Assembly (NCBI GenBank): GCA_013400155.1
Contig: VXBM01000017.1
Location: 62,001 to 126,000, forward strand
Length of the DNA: 64,000 nt
Origin: Helopsaltes ochotensis
Lineage: Eukaryota; Chordata; Aves; Passeriformes; Locustellidae
Direction of reading: 5' to 3'
Positions 24,456 to 36,070 of this stretch are shown here, piece by piece. Position 1 is the first letter of the stretch; each line of letters starts with the position of its first letter. The translations under genes were made by a program, and so were the position numbers. The notes under the pieces are model-generated. The model was not told the origin of the DNA. It did no database searches and saw nothing but the letters and a program-made list of their open reading frames with translations.

Positions 24456-27290
24456 TCATTTACAGAGGATAACCTGAGACACTGCAGAGAGCATTGCCAA
24501 AACACTAAGTAAAATGCAGCAACTCCCTCTGGATGGATGCATATTCCAGTCCTCAGTGCTGTGTCCAGCCTTTGCTGGGTACTCAACACACTGTGTATTC
24601 AATTCTGACATTTGTGGCCTCCAGTGTTTTGGTTTTCCTCTGAGGCACTGTTTCCCCACTTATTTCATTGCTAGATAACAGAACATAGTTCCAAATATAA
24701 AAATTTATTAACTGCAATTAAACTCCAGCATTCACTTTAAAAGTGAAGCTTCTGCACTCACCTTTTTCCTGGTTGCACTGAAGGCTAAATTAAAAAGTAA
24801 AAAGTAAATACCAAACAAATCATAGAAACATATAAGCAGAACTGTCACTGCACAGTCAGGAATTCACTTTAGTGTTCCATATAATTAGGAAATCAGTGAC
24901 TGAGTAGCCAAAAGAAAGTTGGAAAAGGGAAGAATATATTTCATATTACCAATTGCATAGGCATGGCTACTTAAGGACGAACAAGAATGCCAAATCCTTC
25001 ATGATCCTTCTCTTCCTCTCTGGGGGATCAGGAGAGGTGGCCTACAAGCTGGTGAGGAGACTTAGCATAAAAGGAAGCCTTCTGCAATCCAGCCAAGACG
25101 AACTACAACTTCGCATGCAAACATGATACAGCCATTATTAAACAAGAAAAGAGTCACCGCCTTCTTTTGAAGACAGATAAGCAGTGTCACCAAAAAAAAA
25201 CCAAACCAAAACAAACCAAAAAACTTCCAGAAAATATGTCATACTGTGGCTTCAAATTCAAATTGCTCCAAAAAATACAACTGTTATCATCACTATTTAT
25301 GTCAGAAAGCCCTTAAGGATAAATTTTAATAATGGCATTAACAGTGACATTTGGGAGTTAGTCTTACTAAATAGAAAAGAAAAAAAGATTTTAAATATGG
25401 CCCTTTTTATAAAATAAAAACAGAACAAGCAAAATTGTTTCAGTATATTATTCCAATAAAGCTGGGAACATTTTATTTAATTAAATCTCAGCATCCTCTC
25501 AGGTAAGATTATATTGGCTATACTATTACAGAAGGAAAACTAGTACATATATTTTTACTTTAGTAAGTTTTAAAACTAAACTACTAGAATTGGCACAAGC
25601 TGAAATCACCTATCCAGTCTCACAGTTCTGAAACTCACTTTCCTATTTTCTATAAAACATTCATTAGCACAGTCTGCAAGTCCAGTGTTTCTTATTTCAA
25701 AAATTTCAGTGAATCTGGCCTTTGAGTTAGGCAAAATGTGAATTTATTAAATCTTAAAACCAACCAGAAAATGTTGCAGGATGCCTTATGGCCCAAACCC
25801 TTCAAGTTTTGATTTGAAAAAAACCCACAAACCAATCCAACCAGATCTCACTAAAAACTTAAGTATAATTACTTTTGGAATAGATTAAATTTTTTAAAAA
25901 AATAATATTAATTTCTGTTTTGATATATAAAAGAATGTTTTCACTGCATAAAGTTTCAGAAATTTATCATTCAGCAGCTGCTTCAAAACCAATGAATCTG
26001 AGCTTCTGTCTTAGTATGGGTGATGAACACTCATTCTTTATATCAAATCTTTTGATTCCTCATGTCAAATGCCCTGCTTTAACACCTATTTTGATGACCC
26101 ACAAGAAAATGTCAACTGCTCCAGCATGAACCTGAGCTTTATGCTTGCTTCTATATTACCTCTAAGTACTTCAGGGTGCAAAACTGAATGTGCAAATGGA
26201 GTAAGACATTCAACAGTACTGAATCCTATTCCTGGCTTTGTTAGTTTAAGGTAGACCTCTATTTTTTCCTTTTAAACTGAGTGTGCATTACTATATTTTG
26301 TGATATTTTCTCCTACTGCCACTGATGTTGAAAGCTTTGCCACTGACATGAATGGAAAGAGGATAAGACTCAGAATGTGCTTATGATATAAACTTGTGAT
26401 TAACATTAACAGCTGGTAGGGGTTTTTTTTACGCTAAGCCTCATAAATACAGCTGAAAAAGCATTTATCTGAAAGTGGAAAATGAGAGCTTAGCTAGAGC
26501 TGTGCAATCTTTTTGTAATGAAACCCAGAACTAGCCTGATTTGGGAGAGCTGCTAGAGGTCTGACATTCAGGCCAGTTTCGCTAAACCCCCAGTGAACAC
26601 AGTGGATTTACAGTTTCAGATGAAAACCACATACAGCTCAGCAGAGATTTTGGCTGAATGATGCTTTCGGCTTTTGCTCAAACTTGAAACTTACTGGGTG
26701 TGAACACAAAACCCCCACAACTTATAAGAAAAAAAAAAAAAAGAAAAAAAAAAAGACTGGCATAATTACCACGTGGACAGAAACCATACAAGACTCACAG
26801 AAATCCAAGCGTGGCAAGCAGTAGTTTGGGGGAAGATATGTTGGACATTACAGATGTAGAGATCCTGAAGCTCTACCACCATCTGAAGTACTGGACAGAG
26901 GGGTGCAGTCAGTGGAGCTCCAGTTAACCATATCAGGCACCACATGACAACTGCAGTTCATCCAGACTGCTTCGCAGAGCACTGACACTAACACTGCCTT
27001 TTATAATATGTGCATTGTATAGTAGGTGGTGATTTGGTGGTTTGGGAAGTAGCCAAGGAAAGAGACTCAAAGTACAGTGAACTTCCTTCCAAAATTGATG
27101 TTGAAATTTGGCTACCTGAAACACATTACAAGTCATGGCTAAATCAGTAGGGTATTAAAAAGGAAATTACTCTTGAGCAGAGAAGTTTTGCTTTTCCCCT
27201 CTCTTGCATTGTAATTCTCTGTCCAGCCCTAAAGTGACTACTAAGCTAAAGGAAATTAAAGAAAAGATGAATAGAAAAAAATCTCGAGCT
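24456..27290. other. Noncoding sequence with A-rich simple tracts
   Basis: A-rich simple sequences occur at about 25191-25225 (A and CCAAA units) and 26729-26754 (A-run interrupted by one G). Short frames on both strands have no domain. No gene seen. Confidence 0.6.
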
Positions 27291-27368
27291 AGGTCAAATT
27301 CATCCCCAGTGTAACTTAGCTCAAGTAGAGTTAAATCAATGGAGTTCCACCAGGGATGAATTTGGCTT
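27291..27368. repeat. Ancient palindromic (MITE-like) repeat hairpin
   Basis: The left arm at 27292-27316 and the right arm at 27343-27367 are inverted copies, matching at about 20 of 25 positions with a 26-base loop. The shared core is CAAATTCATCCC at the left and GGGATGAATTTGGC at the right. 'GGGATGAATTTGGC' with 'CCAGTGTAACT' is typical of a short palindromic repeat widespread in reptiles and birds. No target duplication is visible. Confidence 0.65.
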
Positions 27369-28179
27369 ATTGTCAAAAGGAAATGAAGCAACTCTGCCCT
27401 CATTTACAGCTATCAACTTAAACAGAAATTTCATTATAAGGGAATTTCTGAAAACAATTCCTAGGTAAAAGAAAATTGCTAAGGTTGAACAGCATGTGTG
27501 TTTGAAAATTCCCTGAAGTCCACAACTGTCTGCTTGCTTGGTAGATGCACAATGCCATCTAATTGAGCACTCACATGGTTCCAAAGGTCTTAAAAAATCA
27601 GAGAAGCCTATAAAATGAATAAGTAGATTGTCTTATGAAATCTTCTTGCTTTGTTTTTCCTATAGTGAATCTTAAACACTCAAGTGGAAAAACAGTGTTA
27701 AATTAAAAGTAGGAAGGCAATTTCAGATAAAAACAAAGTCAGGAATATAATTTTTGGTTACCTTCACATTCTTTATTTTATTTTCCCAATTTAGTTGTAA
27801 AAGTAAGGTAGAATCTTTTAAGCTGTACGCTTCTGCCATTTATGTTCTCCAGAGTATGAACTAAACAGATCCTGTGAAGCTCCTCTTTGTTTCTAAATAA
27901 AATACTGAATTAAATCTTACATTTAATACTGATATTTCCAAACAGACTCCTTCCTATATATTTTACTATAAAGCTATAATACCATTAAGATGTATTTCTG
28001 TCCTAAGAGGAATTGCGGATGAGAGTTTAATGATCTGTTAAAAAAGTTGTAGATTAAGATAAAACTAGGTTAAACTCCACCCAGCCTTGACTTTACAGTT
28101 TTGGTTTTGAATTCACAGCAAAAGTTTCAATCAGAATGCAAAATATTTGCAAGAGATTTTGCACTTTTTTGAAGGATGT
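27369..28179. other. Noncoding AT-rich sequence, no gene seen
   Basis: Unique AT-rich sequence; the frame at 27336-27584 (minus) runs through the hairpin repeat and so is not a gene. Confidence 0.6.
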
Positions 28180-28460
28180 TTTGAACACATTTAGAAACTC
28201 GCTCTCAGGGCCTAAAAATTGAACGTGATGTGATAACGCGGAATATATTTTACATTAAAGCGTATGAACACAACAAAGCTAGAAATAAACATATTTTCCA
28301 AGACGCTGTTTTCTTTAAAATGCTGAGGATTCTGCGATGATGATGATATTTTGTGAATGTGCCATGACCACGACTTAGCTTGTCCTTAAAAATATCTGCT
28401 CCTTGAAGGCTTGTGAAAATCCTAATCTGAAACCTTAATCTAATTGTCAGCAACTCTAAG
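28180..28460. promoter_or_regulatory. Candidate noncoding regulatory element
   Basis: Repeat-free block with several isolated CpGs (for example GATAACGCGG at 28232-28241 and AAAGCGTATG at 28257-28266), unusual in the otherwise CpG-poor desert. It also holds a short GATGATGATGAT stretch near 28336. Retained CpGs in AT-rich sequence can mark constrained DNA. The role is inferred. Confidence 0.28.
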
Positions 28461-31229
28461 CAAGGGTCAGCTTCAGGTTGACAACACCACCAGAGGCAAG
28501 TCCATCGGAGTCACCTAACCTAAAAGGTAACTTTTATAAAGAATCATAGTTCTGCTTTAGAACTGCATACGGAAAATATATTAATTCAGCCAGTTCTGAT
28601 GAAGTAGGAGTGCTGAGTATATCCTGAATGTTCTCACATAGCAAATGCCAAAGAAAATATTCTTCAGACTTCTTAAGAGCAGGTTATAAATCACTGGAAG
28701 AAGCCATTTTTTCTCAAGCCTAGTTCTCACATAATCCAAGGCCTTGGTAAGGTATTTTGATAAGATTAGAAGTAAAATGTGCATTAACTCATTTTAGGCA
28801 AGACAACTTTCTCTAACCAGCTAATGCTGCAAAGTGGCATAAGGAAATCAAAGGCTCTATCAGTTGTTCACATTCACAGGCTAAGGCTTGAAATCAGGAT
28901 CTTGGTCCATCAATCCATTGAGATGTGATTGTGAATAACTATGTTCACCTTTCCCAAAGAGTTGTGAGCATAGGCATGGTTCAAAAGTAAGACTTTCAAA
29001 TGCTTGTTTTCTCACAATCATATGTTGTTTGCTTTGTTTTATTCCCATTACTAGGAGTAGAAAAGACAGGGGAAAAGAGATTTTAACTAAACAGCAGAAA
29101 AAGACTAGCCAGTGAGATGTAACAGTTACCATGTGTACATATAAAATCACTGAAAAAAGCAAACTGTGCATTTCAATTGTTATACTATGAGCAGAGAAGT
29201 AGAAATTTCACTTTAAAAACAAAAGGGGAGCATTTACCTATTTTGTGCCATCACTGGTTTGCAGTGCAATGAGATGGCAATTGAAGCAGACAAGGACAAA
29301 ACTAGAGATATTTAGGAACAGAGGACAACAGCTAGCAGGCCATGCAAGACCCTTGACTTCTTATCACCTGATTTACTGTCAGATTCTGTGGACTGAACTT
29401 GCAAACGGATACTTAGAAATCCATGTCAAACATAGAGTCCATTTGGCTATTTGGTTACACCTCTGGAAAGCTGAATTTCATCTCTTTCTTTCACATATGC
29501 CAACCATTTAACAAAGCAAAAAGGCAGACAGATCTACAGAATAAAGACAATAAACTTTCCCAAAGTGGGCAAGCAGAGATTCATGTGCCAACTATCACAC
29601 CACATTAAGAAGAAATATGTGGTAAGACTTAATGTGAGTCAGTATAAAATGGGCTGATTCAGAACTTCACCACAAAGGCTGCATCCAGAAAAGTTCTGCT
29701 GGGGGCAAACATTTCCCAACATACTCATACTGTTGGCAAGAATAAAAAATATTAATACATCCACTGGCAGCAAATGAACCCTGTAATTTACAGAAAGCAC
29801 AGACAGGTTTGTTTCTTTCTTCTGTCTTAAATGGGAGTAATGGTACACCAGCACACAGTAATTTTTCATCTGTAAAGATGTGGGAATCGAACACTCAGCA
29901 ATCAAGTAATGCTCTGTGCAAAGAACAAATGTATTAAAAAGGACTGCCTATCAGCCTTCCAAAACTTAGCAACTCTAATTCTCATGGCTAACACATTGAC
30001 TTCAAAGAGACTCACAGTTTGAGTAAGGCAAATACTAGAGTAAATACTGTGAGACTCAGCCCTAAGAATGGAGAAAAAAGTGGCTTCAGTGGTGACATAC
30101 TTTCAGCAATCCCATAAATCATTTATGCATGCAACAGATTCAATTAGAGCCAATGTGCTCTGAAGTTAGTTTGTGTATCCATAACAGCACGATTTTCACT
30201 GAAGGTCATTTATCCTTGTAACACTGAAGTGAATTTCTCGTTTGGATCTTTTCCTTGTTTTTTATTTTAAGGTTAGGGATTAACATTTTCAATATGTGAA
30301 GTTACAAATGTAGTAGCATAGCTTCTATAGGCATCTCCTAGCAAAAATATTTGCCTCCTAGTCTTCATTTGTAAAGATGTGATTGTCTGAGAAAAGGCAA
30401 AAGTCATCTCAAGACTGCACCTAAGACTGAAGTTTGAACAATTTTTTAAAAAATTTTGTAGTATTTGAAGATTACTTAATCAAGCATACCTGAGATCTCT
30501 AATGTTTTTAATTGTCAAGAAACATGGTTGGGCAATTTTTTCTTGTTACAACACAAAGAACTAAGACTGGAGTGTTTCCTTCAAAATATACATATTTTAA
30601 AATACTTTTAACTTTGTAGGCAAATCTTTTATTTTTAATAGCCTAGTTAATCTTGAGAGGCAAAAATGTGCCACATATGGAGAAGGGGGAGCAAAGGAAA
30701 GAGAGTGGAATCCCTTCCTAGACTACTTTACTGTATCTTTCATCCTAAATTATAGTTCACTTAAGAAATTCAGGCACAGTTCCCACTTAGGAAAAAACCA
30801 AATATAGGTACCAACCTCAGGTGTGATAATTCTGCCATCTCTTGAACCAGACTTTCAGCAGAACACATCTGAAAATAAAATGCCCTGCATATTTAAAAAG
30901 AAAAAAGATATTTGCATAAACAGTAATACACATCCATGCATGTTTTTAAATAATATCCTAATACACATTAATAATATAATTATTCACAGATTTTCTTTTG
31001 GCTTTTCCAGAATCAGAGACATATAGTGTGAATTCCCTTCAATTAGATTTTAATTTGGGCTTTACCATATTTAATTCTAAGTACGTAATCCCCCAAGTGA
31101 AAACAAAATCCTAAATGGAAGAGAATTTGTTCAGATTTCATTCCAAAAATATTTTTGCCTCCAAAGCTTTGCTAGGAAGAAAACACTCCTGAAAATGATA
31201 CAAATGGTTTTGACATTAGGAAAAGTAAA
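28461..31229. other. Noncoding AT-rich sequence, no gene seen
   Basis: Unique AT-rich sequence. An 8-bp perfect inverted repeat (CTCACAGT at 30011-30018, ACTGTGAG at 30046-30053) lies in sequence that faintly resembles the old sauropsid repeats. A 16-bp A/T palindrome lies at 30440-30455. No frame with a domain. Confidence 0.6.
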
Positions 31230-31700
31230 CAAGCAAAATAAATGATGGAAAAATCATGCGGTCAGTTTGCAAGTGCTGTTTATTGTTTGAGGCAGGGTTA
31301 AAGCCTTTTGTAAAGACAAGAACATGTATGCAAACAGACTGGAAGTGACATTAGGTTATTCTAAACACCCCTATTCCGAATCCTGCTGCCTGTAACATTG
31401 CCATAGCCAAAATGTGCGGAGGCTTCAAAACAGACATCGTGATAGGAACAAACTAAGATTGCTGTTATTTTGGTAACCAAAACAGATGACAAGTGCCCTC
31501 AATATTTCTATTAATATTTTTGATTAAAGAAAAAAGCATGTAGTTTTCATTTATTTGGAATCTCCTTGGACTTGTAATGTGAATTGGCATTTCGTTTGTA
31601 GTCATGTATGACACAAGAAGAGGCATGACAAGTGGCTAAAAGGTGCTTTCCGGACACCAATCAAACAGCTCAGAGCTCAATTTGAACTACAAGTGGTGTG
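31230..31700. promoter_or_regulatory. Candidate noncoding regulatory element
   Basis: Long repeat-free block with TAATATTTTTGATTAAAG-like AT-rich homeodomain words near 31513-31530, CCAATCAAACAG near 31657, and isolated CpGs. No coding frame. The resemblance to conserved enhancers is textural only. Confidence 0.3.
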
Positions 31701-33004
31701 AAATAGATCATTCTATGTTCATCAGTGATTTTAAGTATCTGTTGAAGATTTATTATATACTTTTGGAGTGAGCAAAAGCTTCCGTTTACTGAGTGAGGCC
31801 TAAAATGCCGAGCAGCAGCAAGCTTTCCTTTGGCACTCAGCCAGTGCCTCAGTATTTCATCCTTCACATCTGCTTTCCTGACTGGCTTCCATGTCCAGTT
31901 CACTTCCACCTGTAATGCCAGCTGATCAAAGCCCCCAGGGTAGACAGTTCCTAAAAACTGGGGGTTTTTTAACCAGGAAAGTGAATAAAGACCACCAAGT
32001 GATTCCAAACAAACCACGAACAGCTAGGCACTGACAGCCCTCAACTGCGATCAATATGAATGGGTTTAGAACAGTCAAGAGGTCAGAATTTTTTCATATT
32101 CCTTGGCCAATCCCATCGTATCAAGTAGAATTAAACAAAATATATGCATGAAGCATGGGCCTTTTTTTTTTGTTCCACAGAAACAAGTTCATGATTCTAA
32201 ATGCGTCCAACCTCTTAATCAGAAAAGCAGGAAATTTGCAATGATTTTTTATTTTTTGACTGAAAATTTGACAGTAGCCTTTCTTACATAGATATCAAAA
32301 GGGATTATTCGGAATTCATGTCTCTAATATATTAGTAAAGTTGCTAATTATGTTAATTTCAGTTGCTTTTGTTAACTTTTCTCCCCTGTGAATAATCACA
32401 CCCATCTGGTGGGCAGATTTATATCACTCCTTTTAAGCACTTTTTTCTCCAAATTTAAGAATTTAATTCTGAATGTAATCCCTACGAGTTAAAAATAGCT
32501 TGTGCAATAAACCAGGAATAATCCGCACTGCCAATATCACTAACAAGGACTTCTTCCTAGTGTAAACAGTTAAGTTATGGCATGATTTTACAGCAGAAAG
32601 AAATGCTCACTTTTCTGTAGGTAAGAGCTAGTAAACAGTGAGATGCGATTCAAGAATTAGAAAAATTTGTTTGTCTGGGAAATTGCTTAAATCCTTTTCC
32701 TTTGCATATAAACATCTATACAAATCTAGACAGTGCTTTGCATGGCCAAAATGTTTTGAGGATATATATTTTTTTCCCTGCTGAAAGAAAAAACAATCCA
32801 TCTAGGCTCATTTGAGGGTGGGGTGGGTGTACTACCAAACTGTGAAAGGATTTGTGTAAGCATGTATGAGATGTTAGAAACACAAGCGCTTAATTCACAA
32901 GGAAAAAAAATAAGAACAGATAAAGGCTTTTTCATCTGAAATTACAGCCTCTCTCCTTTATAAACACTTTGATATCAGCATCCACTTTCGCTCAACAGGC
33001 CAGG
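31701..33004. other. Noncoding sequence, no gene seen
   Basis: Unique sequence. The minus-strand frame at 31670-32017 (115 codons) has no recognised domain. T-run at about 32161-32170. Confidence 0.6.
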
Positions 33005-33155
33005 CAGAGATAAGGGCGGTGCTTTTGCGGAGGCGCCACGGATGGAGCAGGCCGGGTCCGGCCCCAGGTGTGACCCCTGCTCTCCTGCGAGCAGCACTCA
33101 GACCAGGCAATCCATCACGGTGCTCCTCCTGTCAGGCCGGGTGCTCGGCTGCAGC
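33005..33155. other. Short CpG-rich patch
   Basis: About 150 bases with some ten CpGs and roughly two-thirds GC, in sharp contrast to AT-rich flanks. My rough CpG observed/expected estimate is near 0.6, but the patch is under the usual 200-base island length. The frame at 33019-33240 is Ala/Cys/Arg-rich with no domain and looks like GC-driven openness. It could be a small orphan CpG island, a lncRNA start or a decayed GC-rich insertion. Confidence 0.5.
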
Positions 33156-35269
33156 TGCCTGTCACACTGGTGGATGGGACCTGCTTAAAGGCAATCATGT
33201 CAATCTCTATGTGACTACTCAGGCTAAGATAGAAGGATGATCTTGACAGGCTTGGCAAAGTCAGCAGAAGGCACTAGAGGACTTTAGTTACACGCTTAAA
33301 ATGTAGATGTGATTTGTACTTCTCATGTGGAGGGACTGAAGAGATACAAAACAGCACTGTATTTTATAGCTGGTCATCCCGGATGAATCTGTTGCCCTCA
33401 GAATGTTTTCCGTAGTAAATGTAGCGACATTTCCCCAAAATGCCTACAATAAAAAGGAAATGAATTACGGTTAGGATTGAAATAGAATAATATGCAATAA
33501 AGCACATAAATTGGGAAATTTGAAGAAGAAACCAGCAGTTTTCTCTTGTCCTGCAAAAGAAAGTTTGCGCATTTCAAATATTCAGTATCGCCATTTCAAT
33601 CAGCAGTTTTGAACCCACTGGAAAAATGCGTTCAAATACCTACATGACCTCTCCTGTTAAACATACATGCACAAATGTCTTCAAAACTAGAACCACATAA
33701 CACTGAAACATCATACAGTGGGTTTTAAATCACAGTACCTCTCTCCTGCTTCTAAAAAACCAGAAAGTCTGGGTTGAAGTTATATTTTGTGCTCTCTGCT
33801 ATCTCTCTGCTACATATTTAAAAGTTTTTACTGATGATTGAAACCAAAAAAAAAACAAAAACAAAAACAAAAAAACCCACCCATCCAACTGCAAATAATT
33901 ACAGTTTGGATCCTGGAAAAACCTGTCAAACTTTCCTGAAGTCACACAGCAAGCACCAAACCATCCTTGTTTTCAGTGACAGAGAGCTGACGTGAATGGC
34001 TGAAATCTTTATGTGAAGCCATCGACAGACGTGGGCTAGAACAGTTGGCCTCCCCAGACTCCAGCATTTTTACGCATACAAATAAATATTTAACAAAAAC
34101 ATTTCCAAAGTATCTCTCCAAACAACGTTGCAACATCCCATGAGCAAGATACAATTTAATTATGCTAAATATTGGCACACGCAGGATGCTCTCAATAATT
34201 AGCCATAACACTGGTTTTGGGAGGCAAGGCACATTATTCACAGTGAGTACAGGCAGAAGGATGCCTGTGGAAGCCTTAACTGCTGTGGGTGAGACACACA
34301 TACCTGCAAATCTCACTACCTTATTCAAAAGCATCCCCTCTGGTGGTACTAAGTGGTATGTGAAAGCGTAAGTTCACAGTCACATCCCACCTGTGAACAT
34401 CCTCAAAGATGCTACATTTTACTAGCAGAGCTGCTCTTTGAGCCCTCAGACGTGTATAGTCAAATTAAAGTCATCTCCCATGAACAGAAAGAAGGCAGGA
34501 AGGTGTCCTGTGCCTTGAGAGTGTTTTACCAGAGCAGGCACTGAAGTTGCCAGCTCACCTCCATACGGGCAAACATAACCTAGCCCAGAGGAGACAAGCA
34601 CTGCCTTATACAAAGGGTAAAGAAGGGGGAGGAGCAGATCCTCAATTCTTTCTTGTTTTACATTTCTAGAACTCACACAGCTGTTACTGTGCCCACCTGC
34701 AGTATGTATGAATTAACTATGCAAGCTTTTCTATTCTGCGTCCATTGTTTTCCAGTACAATGTCTGGGCATAGTTAAGACACAAGATAAGCTACTAAAGC
34801 TTTGGAAGGCATGGGTCGTAAAAGATTAATGTCAACCCATGCTCTTCTTCCTCTCTAAGACATCATGAAGGTAACACGTTCCTATGAGGATTGTGGGGGG
34901 AATTGATAGGCCTGTCATCTGCTGTGAAAAACATTCCTCTTCAGGATAATACAAATGGGGACTATATGGTGCAGTGCCTGATCATTCTCCCCTCATGCAT
35001 GGAGCTTTTTCCAGAAATTCTGTAACTTCAATGTCAATAATTTCACTAGTGAAGCAGTTTCCACAAGCAAAAGATGTTAACAGCATTCCTAAACAAGAGT
35101 CTAATGAAGAACAAGTTTTTCTTTCCCTAAGCAGATATCCCAAGTTGGTAACAAGGCCATTTAGAGCTCAAAATGCAATGAATATGAGCAGTTTATTAAC
35201 AACATTCTTTAGACTCTTTTTTCACTGGCATTGATAAGAGTCTTGTTTGAGGTCTGCTGCATTTCTTAA
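33156..35269. other. Noncoding sequence, no gene seen
   Basis: Contains an (A)nC simple tract at 33841-33878. The minus-strand frame at 33942-34334 (130 codons) has no recognised domain and is within chance. A short 'AAGTCACACAGCAAG' word near 33939 recalls MIR but is too short to call. Confidence 0.6.
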
Positions 35270-36070
35270 GGACTGGAAGCAAGACTGTTTATAGAGATAC
35301 TGGTGAGAGAGTGCTGTTTGATGACTGCTGGAGACTATAGCTAGGTGTCAGTGCTTAGAAAATGAGGCAAGGACATGAGGTATTAATATTGTCAATGATC
35401 TCTTGACAGGAAAACAGATACTGTATTCATCGTCAGATTTAAATAGACATCAAGTGCATTAATGACAAAAGGGCAGACTTCAAACAAAGGGGGCTGTATG
35501 GTGCTGCGCTGAGCCAGTCTCCAAGTTGGCAATAACCTGATCTGAAAAGACACTGTCAGGGCTACAGACAGGCCGGGGATTGTGTGCGGTGACAGAAAAC
35601 AGAGATGCTGACAGAGATACCGGTGCCATATTATGCCAAGTATATTCTAACACTGTCTCCAGTCCTAACTAAATCTGACATCATTTCCTATCGCTTATAG
35701 TATCCTCCACTGCTCTGGCAGAATATTTCTCCCCAGACATCATTACAAACTCCACTGTAGTTTTAAAGTTACTGGCAGGCCTGTGCTGTCGTGGAGGCTG
35801 GGTCTAGAGGCCTAAGGATAACCTCAGTCAATCTAAATTTGGAGTTTGCTGGAGAAGTGCTCTCATTTTCACTGATATCTCAGCTACTTGAGGTGATCTG
35901 AACGCTAAAGTGTGAGGAGCTGTCACCTTGAATAAAATCCTTAAAGTAAAGACGCTCTGTTCCCAGGATGTTCAGCAAAGATGTCGGACAGTCTGGCAGC
36001 AGGAAATGAAATCCAGCTGCTGCTGCTCGCCTGGGGATAAAGGTGCTTGGGCTAGTGACAGTTAAAGTCA
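35270..36070. promoter_or_regulatory. Candidate regulatory element with TGACAG cluster
   Basis: Six exact TGACAG/CTGTCA hexamers occur at 35404, 35553, 35590, 35609, 35920 and 36056 within about 660 bases. A rough base-frequency estimate expects about 0.3. TGACAG is the core bound by TALE homeodomain proteins (MEIS, PREP, TGIF). The block is free of repeats and has no coding frame. I rank it the strongest regulatory candidate in the window, but nothing here shows conservation or activity. Confidence 0.4.

Noticed and set aside
30440..30455. 16-base A/T palindrome
   Set aside because: Made only of A- and T-runs, so symmetry is trivial.
33925..33985. Possible MIR ('AAGTCACACAGCAAG')
   Set aside because: Only one short word matches; flanking MIR blocks are absent.
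33942..34334. 130-codon minus-strand open frame
   Set aside because: No domain and no splice or promoter context; consistent with chance.
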